Numbered from the stretch's first letter, positions 34,211 to 45,589 are shown. The stretch is 64,000 nucleotides of DNA from Corinectria fuckeliana (GCA_019137255.1 WPDH01000101.1:1-64000), one strand, 5' to 3'. Notes: a model not told the origin generated them from the letters alone. Translations and numbers: made by a program.

Positions 34211-35160
34211 AATGGGTTGTGAAATGGTCTGCAAGAAGGGGTTACCCAGATAACTCTTATTGTATCAGGTTGTCATATTACCAAAATCTGCAGATGTATT
34301 ATTGCCATTCGCCTTATTTGCGACGTATCTAGCACGAAGCTAGAAGGTTTGCTCACTCGGGATCCCCTTGCTAGAGGTGTCCATATAAGGTATGGAGATT
34401 AAGATGAAAGCGCACAGAATGAAGAGATGAATGAGGAGATATAACGGACCTACTTAGGATACTGTAGCTACTCGACGTAATCACCATCGACGGACTTACA
34501 GGCTTCCCGAGTAAATCAACAACAGATCAAAACTTGCGTGCTGTAGTAAGTCAGACAACACAATTTAGCTGTCGGAAAACAGCAAAGGACAGGATCCTCC
34601 TTAATCCAGCACTATCTTTGTTGCCATCACATTATCCACAGTGAGCAAGGGATGAATAACCTCGATCATCTCAACAAGTGCTCTCTCAAAAGCGTGACAG
34701 TTTCGTCTTATACCATGAAGAGTAGATTCGAGCATTACACATCCATGAGAGTAAGTGAAACGCCTCTTCGCGTAGAGTAGAATCGCAAAGAGAGAAGGTT
34801 CCTGTCACGTAATCAACGAGCCATTAATCCAGGACAACTGGCCAAAAAGAGTTTTCGAATAGATAGACACAGCTGTTTACTTACCAACTTTCGCACTTCC
34901 AGCCCCCTGGACGCAATACTCGGGCCCTTTTGATGCCAATGATGCGAGTTCTTCGCTACGTCTACTGCAAGAACCTGAATGGGCATTCCATTTAGACGTT
35001 CATCTACTCTATTAGATGCGCGCAATTACCAAGTCTTACCTTGTCCTCTAGACATAGTCAAGACACAGGTTCTTCATCACTCATTCTTATTATCTGTGCA
35101 GCATGGTTACTTCGCAGACAGCTGGTGCCAGCGAGCAGAGTAGGTCATGATAGTTGAAAG
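34211..35160. other. Intergenic, no gene seen
   Basis: Short frames only, no motif recognised. Confidence 0.5.
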
Positions 35161-35390
35161 CTCGCCACGTATACTGCTAGACTCGAAGGCTGGCAATGGG
35201 TGTTTATCATTGACGGTGTCATCACTTGTCCCATTGCCATCTTTGGGTTCCTCTTTTTCCCAAATGTCCCGGAGTATACTCAGGCCCCGCATCTCAACGA
35301 GAGTGCCAGCTTACCCTAGATCGCCTCCCCAAGAAAGGATCAAGACGGTCACAATGTTCAAGCATGGAGCCTCAAAAAACGAGTTCTGAC
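35161..35390 (+). pseudogene. Fragment of an allantoate/pantothenate-type MFS transporter
   Basis: 35161-35316 reads LEGWQWVFIIDGVITCPIAI (from about residue 7) followed by FGFLFFPNVPEYTQA. This is the mid-transporter segment (G-W-x-W-x-F-I-x-D-G-x-I-T) of the fungal anion:cation symporter (Dal5-like) family. After a TAG the next frame continues with QLTLDRLPKKGSRR, matching the loop that normally follows. No other part of the transporter was found on either side. It is a scrap of about 70 codons. Confidence 0.55.
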
Positions 35391-35799
35391 CAGCCGATAG
35401 TGTGGGTCGCCTATATAATTCAATATAATTCTCCAACTTAGCTCTTTGAGCTACATCTGCTACGTCTTCTCAGCTCTCTCGTCTGCCCTTCAAGGTTACA
35501 TTGTTGAAGGCCACACATCGGTGTTTGTTGGTACAAGATATCTTTCCTCGCGCTAGGCGGTGCAGGGATTGGGTTGGAGACGAGCAGTTAGACGCATAGA
35601 GACTCGGAGATGAAGTAATTACGCTCGCACGAAACCCTTGAAGTGCAGTTACTTGCCATTCCTGAGCAGACTAGGAAATATCAGCTCCAGCTTGACACAT
35701 ACAAGATAATGCAATGTGCTAGACAAATGAGAATCCCAAGTCTCTCATCAAACGTCGTGTCAACTGGGAATTGACTACTTCGGACTAGTCCAAACATAA
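35391..35799. other. Intergenic, no gene seen
   Basis: About 400 bases, with no element recognised. It includes the 3' flank of the GH31 gene. Confidence 0.45.
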
Positions 35800-37887
35800 T
35801 CAATCCCTAACAAAGACCGGCATCGTGTCCAGAGGGCTATCTACAGTAATTTTCTTCCCCCCATCATAAACCGCCCCATCTACGCCCTTCCACTTCACCC
35901 CTTCACCAGGTAAATAAACCTCCCGCCTAGTCTGCCCTGAGTGAAGAATCGGCGCAACTAGATAGCGGGGCCCATACATGTACTGATCCTCCAGCTGCCA
36001 ACTCTTATCATCGTCGGGAAAGTCGAAGAAACACGGCCTCATGATCGGGTCTCCCACCTCGTGCGCTGCTTCCATCAAGGTCCTCGTGTAGTCTCTCAAC
36101 TCCTCTCTCATCCGAAGGTACTTTTCACAGATCTTGTACACTTCCTCGCCGTAGGACCACACCTCGTTTGGTCCGCCAGAGAGGCAGAAGCTTCCTCCGG
36201 TCGTGCCGAGTCGAGGTTGCTTCGGCTCGCGGTCTCCGTGCAGTCTCATGACGGGACAGAAGGTTCCCCACTGGAACCATCTGACGAAGAGCTCTCGGAA
36301 AACAGGGTCATCAGGGACGCCGCCGTGAAACCCACCTATGTCCGTCGTGAACCACGCAAATCCCGCGATGCCCATGTTCAAGCCCGCGGCAAGCTGGTTA
36401 CGCAGGCTGCCCCAGCTCGAGGCAATGTCGCCAGACCAGACGAGAGCACCGTATTTTTGGCTCCCAGCCCAAGCACACCGCACCAAGTTGACAATGTCTT
36501 CCTGGCCCGATTCTTTCATCCCTTCGTAGAAGCCCTTTGCATAGTCATGCGGGTAGATGTTGCCCACACTCAGGTTCGGGCCCGCTGCGTAACGATAAAT
36601 ATCAAAGTCGTAGACCGTGTACTCGGGCTCAGCCTCGTCGAGCCAGAAGGTCTTGATCCCTTTGCTGTAGTAGTTGCGCTTGACGGCTTCCCAGACGAAC
36701 TTTCGCGCTTCCGGGCTAGTTGCGTCGTAGTGAATGGGATAGCCCCGGCCTTCCATTGAGGCTCGGATGCCTCTATCCTGGCGGATCAATAGGCCTCGAC
36801 GGAGCATCTCGTCGTAGTTATCCGAGCCCTTTTCCACGGTTGGCCAGATGGAGACCATCAACTCGACATTGAGGCTTTTCAACTCGGCCACCATAGCATC
36901 TGCGTTGCAGTCAGTCTACAGTCTTAGCCGGGCTCTTACTGCGTGCGCCAACTTACCAGGATCAGGCCAGAAGGTCGGGTCAAACTTCCAATCCCCCTGC
37001 GTCGGCCAGTGAAAGTAGTCGCAAACAATCAGATCGAGCGGGAGGTTTCTTCGCTTGTGCTCGCGTGCAACCTCTAGCAGTTCTTCCTGTGTCTGATAGC
37101 GAAGCTTGCATTGCCAAAAGCCTAGACCGTATTCTGGCATTCTTGGCACACGACCGGTTGCGCCCGTGTAGCCTCGCACGATCTCAGCCGGAGAGTTTCC
37201 CGCAACAACCCAGTAGTCTAGCGTGTCGGTAGAGTAGGCCTCAAAGGTGGTAGTCAGACTACTGAATACCGCTCGCCCGATTCCAGGGTTATTCCAGAGA
37301 AAACCGTACCCAAGACTAGACAAAGCAAAGGGAACGGTCGCCTGCGAATTCCGCTGCGCAAGCTCCAAGTCGGCCCCCTTGAGGTTGAGGAACGGCTGCT
37401 GATACTGGCCCATACCGTAGATGCGCTCATTGCGATCCTGAGACTCGAACCGCATCGTCAAGTGATAGTCCGGGGATCCGAGACGTGGCTTCCACTCTCT
37501 TGCCTGGATCCTGAGAGAGCTGCACTTGGGATCCAGAATGTCGAGCCTGTGACGGCCGTACTCTTCCAAGATCACCTTTCCCGTGCTGGTGTTGGAGATG
37601 ACAATCTTGCCCCGGCGGCTGATACAGGCCTTGATCTTGCCGTTGGTGATGGAAGCAGCACCGTCACGGATGCTGATGTCGGGCTTGGGCGCCGTCAGCT
37701 TCTCCGAAAGCGCCCAGTCTCGCTGCGGAAGCGTTGCCACACACGTCGCCCGGACACGGAGGGCGTTGTCTCCCCAGGGCTCAATGAAAAGGGTCTCGGC
37801 GTCGAAGCGAAAGCCTAGACGGCCATCTTCGTTGGTAAAGGTAGGGTCTGGCCGCGTGCCATATTCCTGGTTTCCAACAAGTGACAT
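35800..37887 (-). CDS. GH31 glycosidase, probable alpha-xylosidase or alpha-glucosidase
   Basis: Two exons (37887-36957, 36899-35800) around a 57-nt intron encode 676 aa. The start is ATG 37887, just inside a longer frame that lacks an upstream ATG. The catalytic nucleophile lies in KTFWLDEAEPE (Asp about residue 398) and the acid/base in WSGDIASSW (Asp about 468). CDYFHWPTQGDWKFD and WPDP are substrate-site features of GH31. The DEAEPE form and the YYSKGIKTFW lead-in recall alpha-xylosidases rather than secreted maltases, but substrate cannot be fixed by eye. No signal peptide, so intracellular hydrolysis is likely. It is divergently paired with a sugar transporter (ATG 38952) across a 1.06-kb promoter carrying two GGCTAAA motifs, which suggests co-regulated uptake and breakdown of an imported oligosaccharide. 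Confidence 0.9.
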
Positions 37888-38095
37888 TGTGAAGAGCGTG
37901 TAGAACAAGATAGCTGTAGTGCTTTGTTGTGCTGTTCGTCAGCTAAGATACGACTTGCAGCTATAACTTAACTACGACCAGATCTGTACGCGAGGATTCT
38001 AGCTATAAAGAATAACGATCCGATAATCGGCATGTCATGCTGCGGCATTTGTACCGGTACATTGCCAGTTGTCAACCAGGATCGGCAATACTTTA

Positions 38096-38102
38096 GGCTA
38101 AA
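38096..38102 (+). promoter_or_regulatory. GGCTAAA, XlnR/XYR1-type site
   Basis: Exact match to the GGCTAA(A/R) consensus reported for xylanolytic activators XlnR/XYR1, 209 nt upstream of the GH31 ATG. Binding is inferred. Confidence 0.4.
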
Positions 38103-38391
38103 GGCAACTAGAGTTACAAAACATGGCAGGATCGGGAACCTTGCATGTCAGAGGAGAGATTCACCTCGCGGATTGGACAATATCCAAGTCAAAGGAAAAC
38201 GAGTTCCAGGCTTATTACTTGTTAGTGACCCCAACCCCGCGTTGCGGAGGTATCAGACGTGGGGTGATGGTGTCTTTACCGCATATTCTTGCCAAGATAA
38301 TTGGACTGTTTATGTGCGAGGTTTCCCTTGGCGAACAACCTTGCCTTCTCGTCAGCTGCTCGGCAGCTTCTACAGCCATGCTGCGCTAGCC

Positions 38392-38398
38392 GGCTAAA
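38392..38398 (+). promoter_or_regulatory. GGCTAAA, second XlnR/XYR1-type site
   Basis: Second exact GGCTAAA in the same divergent promoter, overlapping a small palindrome (TAGCCGGCTA). It lies 554 nt from the transporter ATG. Confidence 0.4.
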
Positions 38399-38951
38399 TG
38401 TGTTCGTCGGAGGCCATGTCTTGGCAAGAGTCGAACAAGCCGAAGATCGATGATAACCGTGTCGTCACTCTTACCAATGAGCTAATCCAGTTGTGCTCTA
38501 TACAAATTAAAGCTGCACTAGTCTTGACAGCCCTCTCCTATCAGTGTGACGAATATTACCGGATCATAGGCTGCGGGTACAGAGTTACATGATTTTCGGA
38601 ACCAAAGACAATAGCCGATCCATGCTCTCGGTAGACTAGTTGGCTATCCATCCGGGGACCCCAGGAACTAGTTGCGGAGACTCCGCACTTGCTGAACGAA
38701 GTGAATCTAACCGAGATCATCCTTTGCTCATGGTTCTGGCATTCGCTGAGTCCCGGTGCCGGGTAAATCCACTAGGTATCGTGACAAGTCTACGGGAAGC
38801 AAACGCACGATGTCTCGGACAGTTGTCTATAAACAGTCCCCATATTTCCACTTATGATGGGAAGGGCACCCAGTCATCTTGCACGACAATCACTGCATCG
38901 TGTAACTGGCACTAGGAGCTCAGTTAGAGCCTTATCTCGTCTCTCTGCAAG

Positions 38952-40680
38952 ATGAACAGATCAACCAGCAAGGACAACACTGCTGCTGCGCAGGTCGAAC
39001 ACGACGATAAAGTCCACAAACCCGGCTGGCACTCCACCGAAGAGGCCCAGGCTGCCTCGGCAGCAGAACACGACACTACCCTCCGGCAAGCCCTGAAGGA
39101 GAACTGGAAAGCAGTGCTGTGGTCAGCTGTCATCTCCTTGACAATCGTCATGGAAGGCTATGACCAGAGGTTTGTTCTCTCAGCTCCTCGCTTCCTACGT
39201 CTTACGTGGCTAATATGTACCAGCTTGATGTCTAACTTCTTCGGATACCCAACATTCCAGCGAAAATTCGGTTCATACGTGAGTAGCCGGTCCCACAGCT
39301 GAAAGGCTTCCGCAATCAAACGAGCTAACATCTGGACAGTACCCCGACAAAGACCAATGGCAGCTCCCCGGCGCTTGGCAAGCCGGCCTCCAAAACGGAA
39401 CCAACGCGTGCGTCGTCATCGGCGGCTTCATCAACGGCTGGGCCTCGGCAAGATGGGGCTACAGACGGACGATGCAAGTTGCCCTCGCCCTCATGACGGG
39501 GTTCATCTTTGTCTCCTTCTTCGCGGTGCGCATAGAGATGCTTCTCGTGGGCCAGATGCTCTGCGGCTTCACCTGGGGCGTCTACGCAACCACCGGCCCG
39601 GCGTACGCCTCCGAGGTCTGCCCGCTTGCGCTCCGAGGCTATCTGACCGTCTACGTCAACCTCTGCTGGGCCATGGGCCAGTTCATCGCCGCGGGAGTCC
39701 TCAGGGGCATGCTCAACTACACATCGGAATGGTCGTGGCGGGTGCCGATTGCTGTGCAGTGGATCTGGCCTGTGCCCATCATCGTCACCATCTTCTTTGC
39801 CCCTGAGTCTCCGTGGTGGCTGGTGAAAAAAGGCCGCTACGAAGAGGCCGAGGTTGCTCTATTGCGACTCTCGACACGCACACGCGAGCAATGTCGTGCG
39901 TCACTCGCTCAGATCCGCCACACCATCTTCCTAGAGTCCAGCAACCAGTCTGAGTCGAGCTATCTGGATTGTTTCCGAGGCACCAACCTCCGTCGCACCG
40001 AGATTTCCATGGTTGTCTTTGCAGGTCAACAGCTCTCCGGTGCTGTTTTCGCTTACACGCCGACCTACTTCTTTATCCAAGCCGGCGTGAGCACCAGCAA
40101 CGCTTTTACAATCTCCATCGGCAGCACCGGCATGGCCTTTCTCGGCACATGTATCTCGTGGATACTGCTCGCCCACTTTGGTCGCCGTACGCTTTACACC
40201 ACTGGCATCTCCCTGATCAGCATATGTCTGATCATTGTGGGTGTCTGCTCCTACTCATCGAAGTCCACCAGCGCGAGATGGGCACAAGTCTCATTCATCC
40301 TTGTGTGGAAGCTGCTGTACTCGCTAACAGTCGGTCCCATCTGCTACGCCTTAATCTCAGAGACATCTGCTGTGCGCCTTCGACCCCAGACAGTTGTGAT
40401 TGCAAGAAACACGTACGCCATGGCCCAGATCACAGCAAACGTGCTTAACCCGTACATGTTGAACCCGGTCGAATGGAACTGGAAGGGCAAGGCTGGGTTT
40501 TTCTGGGCGGGTACCTCGGCTTTGACGGCTGTCTGGGCTTTCTTCCGGCTGCCGGAGACCAAGGACAGAACCTACGAAGAGCTCGATATGCTTTTTTACC
40601 GGAAGATTAGTGCGCGGAAATTTAGAGAGACTCATGTTGACGCTTACGGGGTTGAGGGGAATGAGAAGCATGGGCTGTGA
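38952..40680 (+). CDS. MFS sugar transporter, alpha-glucoside permease type
   Basis: Three exons (38952-39169, 39224-39278, 39340-40680) with introns of 54 and 61 nt give 537 aa with about twelve hydrophobic segments. Sugar-porter marks are GYDQSLMSNFFGYP in helix one, RWGYRR after helix two, PESPWWLVKKGRYEEA at the end of the first half and PETKDRTYEELDMLF at the end. Together with a Trp-rich AWQAGLQNG segment these place it near fungal maltose/alpha-glucoside:H+ symporters. It should sit in the plasma membrane and import a disaccharide or oligosaccharide. Divergent pairing with the intracellular GH31 enzyme supports a substrate-specific module. Confidence 0.88.
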
Positions 40681-41248
40681 GAAGTGACAACTACTTTGCC
40701 GCGCGTTTCCGAGACAAAGTTGGGAGCAGTAAGAAACATCAGGATAATTGGTACCTATTTAGTCACGGAATTAAATTCGCCGCAGAGCTGTTCGCCCATC
40801 TTTTCCTCGGAACCTAGAGTCTGTTTCGAAACAGACGGTCAACCGTAGCAAAGTCGGCGTAACCCCCGCGATAGCCTACCTCATAATAGCAACACTCATC
40901 GTGGCGTTCGACTCTGCAGACGCAAGGTTCGCCTTCAAGGATGCCGCCCTATGTCTCCGCATCAAGAGCTGGAAAGGTGTCGCTCCGATGTATGACGATC
41001 GCCTAACGAGGTCGGCCCCCAACATTTCAGCCCGAATAGAGATACAGTGCAGCCCGAATAGCACAACTCATCGGTAGTAGGCCTACCACTCAAACATAGC
41101 GTCAAACTGATGTCGGTAAGATTGTTCGAGACACCCATTGTAAAGCAGAAGCCAGGCATCTTCAAGAGTCAAAGTCGGATCGTTGGCCCGGGTGTACATC
41201 ATGAAATTGATGGCTGATCCACCGCGCGTCAGGGGCGCATGGTAGTGT
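40681..41248. other. Intergenic between convergent genes; possible extra exon
   Basis: No independent gene. On the minus strand 41205-41083 is open and coding-like (LTLEDAWLLLYNGCLEQ). It could be a last exon of the RGS gene through a 43-nt GTGAAT...TCAG intron, but the simple stop at 41249 is equally possible. Confidence 0.35.
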
Positions 41249-43153
41249 CTATTCACGCTGAACGCGCTGCCCAAGCTCTCCAAAGAGCTCCTCTGGCGGG
41301 ATCCGAGTTATCTGAGCGTAACTGTCGAACGAATCTCTCGGCTGGGGAGGTCTACTCAGCCGGGTGACCAGACGCCAGACTCTCTTGGACCTCCTGAATG
41401 GCCTCAGCACGGGCTGGCTCATCATCAGAAAGCCCGGGAAGGCGTCGCGTTCCATAGCCTGGAACACGTAGTCCTTTGCCACGTCGAAGACCTCGGGATC
41501 ATCTCTGCCGTATTCCTCGATGTCTGCTGCTATTCCTGAGGCCATGGATGCAGGAAGGACTATTTCTCGTTCGGCACCACGAAGGATGAAGGTGTAGAGG
41601 ATCTTCTCGGCGCTGGCACGGACGTCTCCCCTCGTGACGACGAGCAACTCGTCTGTTGCAACTTCCTTCTTCACATGGTTAGGCTCACCGCCGTCTTCAT
41701 CGCTATCCGCAGAGACCAGGACGCTTTGCCGCAGTTCACGCACGTAGGCTCGGCAAAGGGCCATGTGCTGCGATACATCGAGCCTGCAGGAACTATTTAG
41801 AATTCTGCCTTTGGAACATAAAAACCACAGAAAGAAAGCAGCTCACCAGAAGTCAAGATAGTCGACGCTTTGCGTCACGTCCCTCATGTACAGGTAAAAG
41901 TCGATCAGCCTATACGGCTTGGAGACCCGCCTAGAAAGAACTTCAAATAACGTTGGTAGTCTTTCGAGCTTGACGGGAGTATCTGAATCTCCAACCTGTT
42001 CAAGGCCCGCCGGAATCGGGGTGGGCGTCAGCACCATAGCTCTCTTTGAGCCGTCTCCTGGGCCTTTGTAATCGACATGTGCCTCATCGCCGGCGTCGGC
42101 GGTGTCGCTTTTCTCTCTCAAGAATTCTGCAAGTATCCCCGTTCCACTTGAGGCTCCAACTTCTGAAGTTCTCTCAGAGGCAACTGCTTCCGCGCTGGCG
42201 ACGTTTGCATCAAAGTCTGAGCTAGTTGTGGCTGCATCACTGCTGTGAGAAAGACGGACATGCTCTTCCACCTTTGACGGGCCAGCTGCTGAGCGCTTAG
42301 TGGTGAACGACCGGAATTCCCTTCTCTTGAAACGTCCCCAAATGGTGGGCTCCAGCGCAGTCTTCAGTTGCGCGGGAACGATCGTCTCGATGCTCACATC
42401 GTCATCCTTGGCTACTTCGTCCTCTTCGTCCTTTTCCCCCTTCAAACCTTTGGTCCACCTAGCAAAGGCGCGCCGATAAGCAGCAGTGTTGATTAGTATG
42501 GGATCTACGTCGAACTCGGCATCCCCAAACATTGAGCTCGCCGACTCGTGGAGGGACAACGTGTCGGCTTTGACCTGCTTGGCGACGGTCTTCAGAGTGC
42601 TGACCTGGTGTGTCGTGGTCTTGGCATCTGCAGTTTCCCTGTTTGCTTCCATGAGTACTTCTCGCTGATCATGGTTGATTCCTCAGACGACGTACCACGA
42701 CTGCAACGCTTCGAACAGCGTGTTGATGGCATGGGCTGGATTCATAGTAGCCTCGCGCATCACACCAATGCGGTGCTTCCACCTACGTTGCTGGTCAGCG
42801 GTAGAAGTGCTCAGGAACTTCTCCGACGTCTGAGCGAGCGCAAGTTTCCTGAGGTATTTGTTCAGGACGAAGAAGTGGATAAGACAGGCCTGGACAGCAG
42901 TGGTGTACTCGTGCAGAACGTCTTCATCGGCCGCTTGCCCTCCGCTGGAACGCAGCACATGCTCAATGTGCTGAAGCTTCTCGGAGATGGCACTGCACTC
43001 TTCGCACAGAGATGCTAGGGCGGAGTCGGCCATCTCTAGTCGTCCCAGGTTCGCATCCAGTTGTTGACAGATCTTGAGGTTGTTCACAGCCTCGGCAACT
43101 TCGTCGCGGACTCTGGCCGTGATGGCGGCCGGGTCGGAGCTCTCGCTCATCAT
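41249..43153 (-). CDS. Protein with STAND-type helical N-terminus fused to a Rax1-like RGS domain
   Basis: Exons 43153-42696, 42638-41847 and 41783-41249 give 594 aa. The first intron (42695-42639, 57 nt, GTACGT...ACAG) is my proposal: it removes an in-frame TGA that otherwise splits the locus into two frames, and it keeps phase. Residues about 30-150 (LASLCEECSAISEKLQHIE, AVQACLIHFFVLNKYLRKL, W-x-x-R-x-x-V-MREATMNPAHAINTLFEAL) follow the helical domain found at the N-terminus of many fungal STAND/NLR proteins. FDVDPILINTAAYRRAF (from about residue 195) is the segment that often follows it. RGS spans about 380-536: PTLFEVLSRR, SVDYLDFWLDVSQHMALC, SAEKILYTFI, GRDDPEVFDVAKDYVFQAME. Rax1 proteins then have membrane helices; this one has none. 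A role in G-protein or NLR-type signalling is inference. Confidence 0.6.
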
Positions 43154-43299
43154 AGACACGTCGTCAAGCCCACCAAAGCCCTCCGAGTCTTGAGAAACAA
43201 TTATAAGTTAATGCTGACTACAATGGAAACGGGAACCAACATGCTGCGTAGATATAATTCCCCTCGACTATCTAGCTAGTCAGCCTCCGTGGCTTCTCG

Positions 43300-43968
43300 T
43301 CATTCTGACTGGGAGTCGCCGTCATCGAATGACTTGGGCTTCTTGGGGCGTATATCCATACCAACAACCTTGTCCCTGCCAACAATGTCGCCGTCGGGAG
43401 CTTGGATGGTTCCTGCTCCTTGTTGGTAAAATATCTTCCCTCCTGTCATGTTCCCGTTGACGTTCTGGTTACCGCCGTTTCCATCGGGCTCGTCAGGCTG
43501 TAGAATTGCCAGATCCTCGATGGCCTTCTGCAACTCGTCCATCTGGGCCGCAGTCGCCGTCTCGAATGTGCGGTCGGCTGCTATTGTCTGCACGTCCTTA
43601 AGGATGGCTTCCATAAGCGCTTCGACTCGTTTGCCTTTTCCGCTGACCGAAACTAGGAGTCGGTGGTACTTTTTCCGGATAGACTGTCCTTTCCAGTTCC
43701 TGACTTTGTCGAATACCTTTTGCAGCTCCTCGACCTTGGCCTGGCAACCCTCGAGCAGGGGCTGGATCGCCGCGACTGTTTCGGCATCGATTTGTACATT
43801 CTCGATTTGGGTCTCGATGGTTTTGAGTGTATTCTGTGCGACGGGAAGCCGCTCGCCCACAGCTTTGAACTCGCTTGGAAGGTCTTTGTAGCCCTTGATG
43901 ACCTTGTAGGTCGCGCCAGTGAGTTCCAGGAGGCTAACGATAGCGCCGATGATCTCGAAGCCTGACAT
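43300..43968 (-). CDS. SesA-type protein with Gly/Asn/Gln-rich prion-like tail
   Basis: Single exon, 222 aa. Residues 1-150 match the SesA domain (N-terminal domain of many fungal NACHT/STAND proteins): MSGFEIIGAIVSLLELTGAT, LP-x-EFKAVGERLPVAQNTL, LLEGCQAKVEELQKVFDKV, YHRLLVSVSGKGKRVEALM and ILKDVQTIA. Residues about 163-204 are rich in Gly, Asn and Gln (GNGGNQNVNGNMTGGKIF, YQQGAGTI) and end with GDIVGRDKVVG. They occupy the place where SesA proteins often carry amyloid signalling motifs. No NTPase or repeat domain follows. Free-standing SesA proteins of this kind are known near NLR genes in fungi, for example at the sesA/sesB locus of Nectria haematococca. It lies 146 nt upstream of the RGS fusion gene on the same strand. 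Amyloid formation is inferred from composition only. Confidence 0.75.
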   Translation of the reverse strand: MSGFEIIGAIVSLLELTGATYKVIKGYKDLPSEFKAVGERLPVAQNTLKTIETQIENVQIDAETVAAIQPLLEGCQAKVEELQKVFDKVRNWKGQSIRKKYHRLLVSVSGKGKRVEALMEAILKDVQTIAADRTFETATAAQMDELQKAIEDLAILQPDEPDGNGGNQNVNGNMTGGKIFYQQGAGTIQAPDGDIVGRDKVVGMDIRPKKPKSFDDGDSQSE

Positions 43969-45589
43969 TCTCGCGAGGCGTAGGGCGACGTTTGGTGGTA
44001 GTTCTTGTTAGAAAGGTAGTAGAAAAGTTGACCGGAGGCAGCGATCATTTTCTATAGAGGGGCTAGTCGCTGGAAGAACTGAAAATGAGGGGGCCGCAGA
44101 GCTATTTACGGGGCTACAAGTACGGAACGATGGGGTAATAGTTTGCGGCTGAGTCTTGCTGCGACGAGAACGAGTCGGAAGGGTTTAGCAAATGGAGATT
44201 AATCACGCCAGTCTGTTCAGCGGTAGGTACGTGGGATAGCTCCCAAGTCAAGCTGCATGAGACATCAAGGCGCTCTAGACTCTTGGCGACTCTCCCACCA
44301 GACCATCTAGACCTTGATCGTCCCAAAGAATTGCCACACCTGGCTAGGCGAGCTTGAATACGATCGCTTTTCCCTCTTCTCCATTCGCTGGTTGGTTGGG
44401 GGCTGCGCGTGCATGCAGGAGCTGAACTGCAACGTTATCAATGAGGCCAGCCCCCAATACGCTATTGAGATGTTTCATTCGTAGCCTGGTCTAGGCCTAC
44501 GTGAATCACATCTAAGCGAGGTGACAGAATAGATAACAGAACTAACTCGCTACGTCGGCCTGATTTCCCGTATAGGTAAGCACGTTCAGCAAACGGGCTT
44601 ATCGCGCCTGGTCTTACTCGTTTTGTTACGCTAAGCGACTCAATGGCTACTCTCCTTGAGTTCATAAGCATCAATGCTGCCCAGTTACTTCAACACCCAT
44701 TTGTTGGGCACTCAACAGGTAGCGAGATTAGGAGACTCTTTCTCTTAGGTGAAGTGCAGCATGGATCACGTTTGCTGTTATGGCAGTAATGAGTAGGGCA
44801 GTAGGTAGGTTCTTTACGTCCCCCCTAGACAATTTGAGAGTTGTTGTTTTGCTCATGCCATATCTTCATCATCCTTACATTCTTGTTTTCCATTGCAATA
44901 TTGACATGATACTCAGGAAAATAGCAGATTATTTGAAGGCCTTTAGCCTGCAAATTGGCTGGAGTAGTCAGACCATACGAGAGTGTCAGGAAGGTTCTTC
45001 TGGTGTAGGATCTCTTCAAGTTGTGGCATTCAAGCAACGTTTAGATCGAAGTAACAGGTCACAAAAACGGATCGTGCCTAATTTAATGTATCGGTCTAGA
45101 TCGCATAGACCCGTCACGAAGGACCAGCGAGTAAGAGTGAACTGTCCATTCTTGAGTGCTCCAGCAGAGTTGAAGCAGTAGTCGACAGCTAGGTCTCAGT
45201 ATTTTCGAAAGGTGTCCAGATGTTGAACATTTATTAATAGCCCGCGAAAAGTATGGTGATATCGCTTCCAGTTTTCATGAGACATCTTCTCCGCTCGAGG
45301 GCAACGAAGCAGGGTATCAAACATCATCCAGTTCTGCATCGCCCTGATGGTTTCATGAACCACGCTGCCCCTCTAATCATCCCTTTGAAAGAAGCAAGCA
45401 TGTTTCCGGCTCATCTAACCTACAATCAAGGTTGGGCGTTGACAATCGGGGGCGAGAAATGCAGCTATTCCAGTCAAGTGTCTAGCGGTGGTTGGTTGGA
45501 GAACTCTTCGACTACCCAGACTCATCACTCCGTCTCCAGAGTGAACCTTACCGCCTACTACCTCGAGCATGCTGCCTCAGCCACAGTGA
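43969..45589. other. Intergenic, no supported gene
   Basis: Short frames only. A plus frame at 45253-45627 overlaps the start of the disrupted frame that follows and may share its ancestry. Confidence 0.45.

Larger units (their letters stand above)
37888..38951. promoter_or_regulatory. Shared divergent promoter of GH31 and sugar transporter
   Basis: A 1064-nt gap separates the two divergent ATGs, with no supported gene inside. It holds GGCTAAA at 38096-38102 and 38392-38398. A shared promoter is inferred from layout. Confidence 0.55.

Noticed and set aside
36061..36759. 232-residue plus-strand frame within the GH31 gene
   Set aside because: Antisense to exon 2, which carries the catalytic motifs; no independent support.
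42639..42695. Splitting the RGS locus into two separate genes at the TGA
   Set aside because: The two frames are in phase, only 30 nt apart, and a phase-keeping 57-nt GTACGT...ACAG intron removes the stop. The domain order across the junction also fits one protein. It remains the main alternative.
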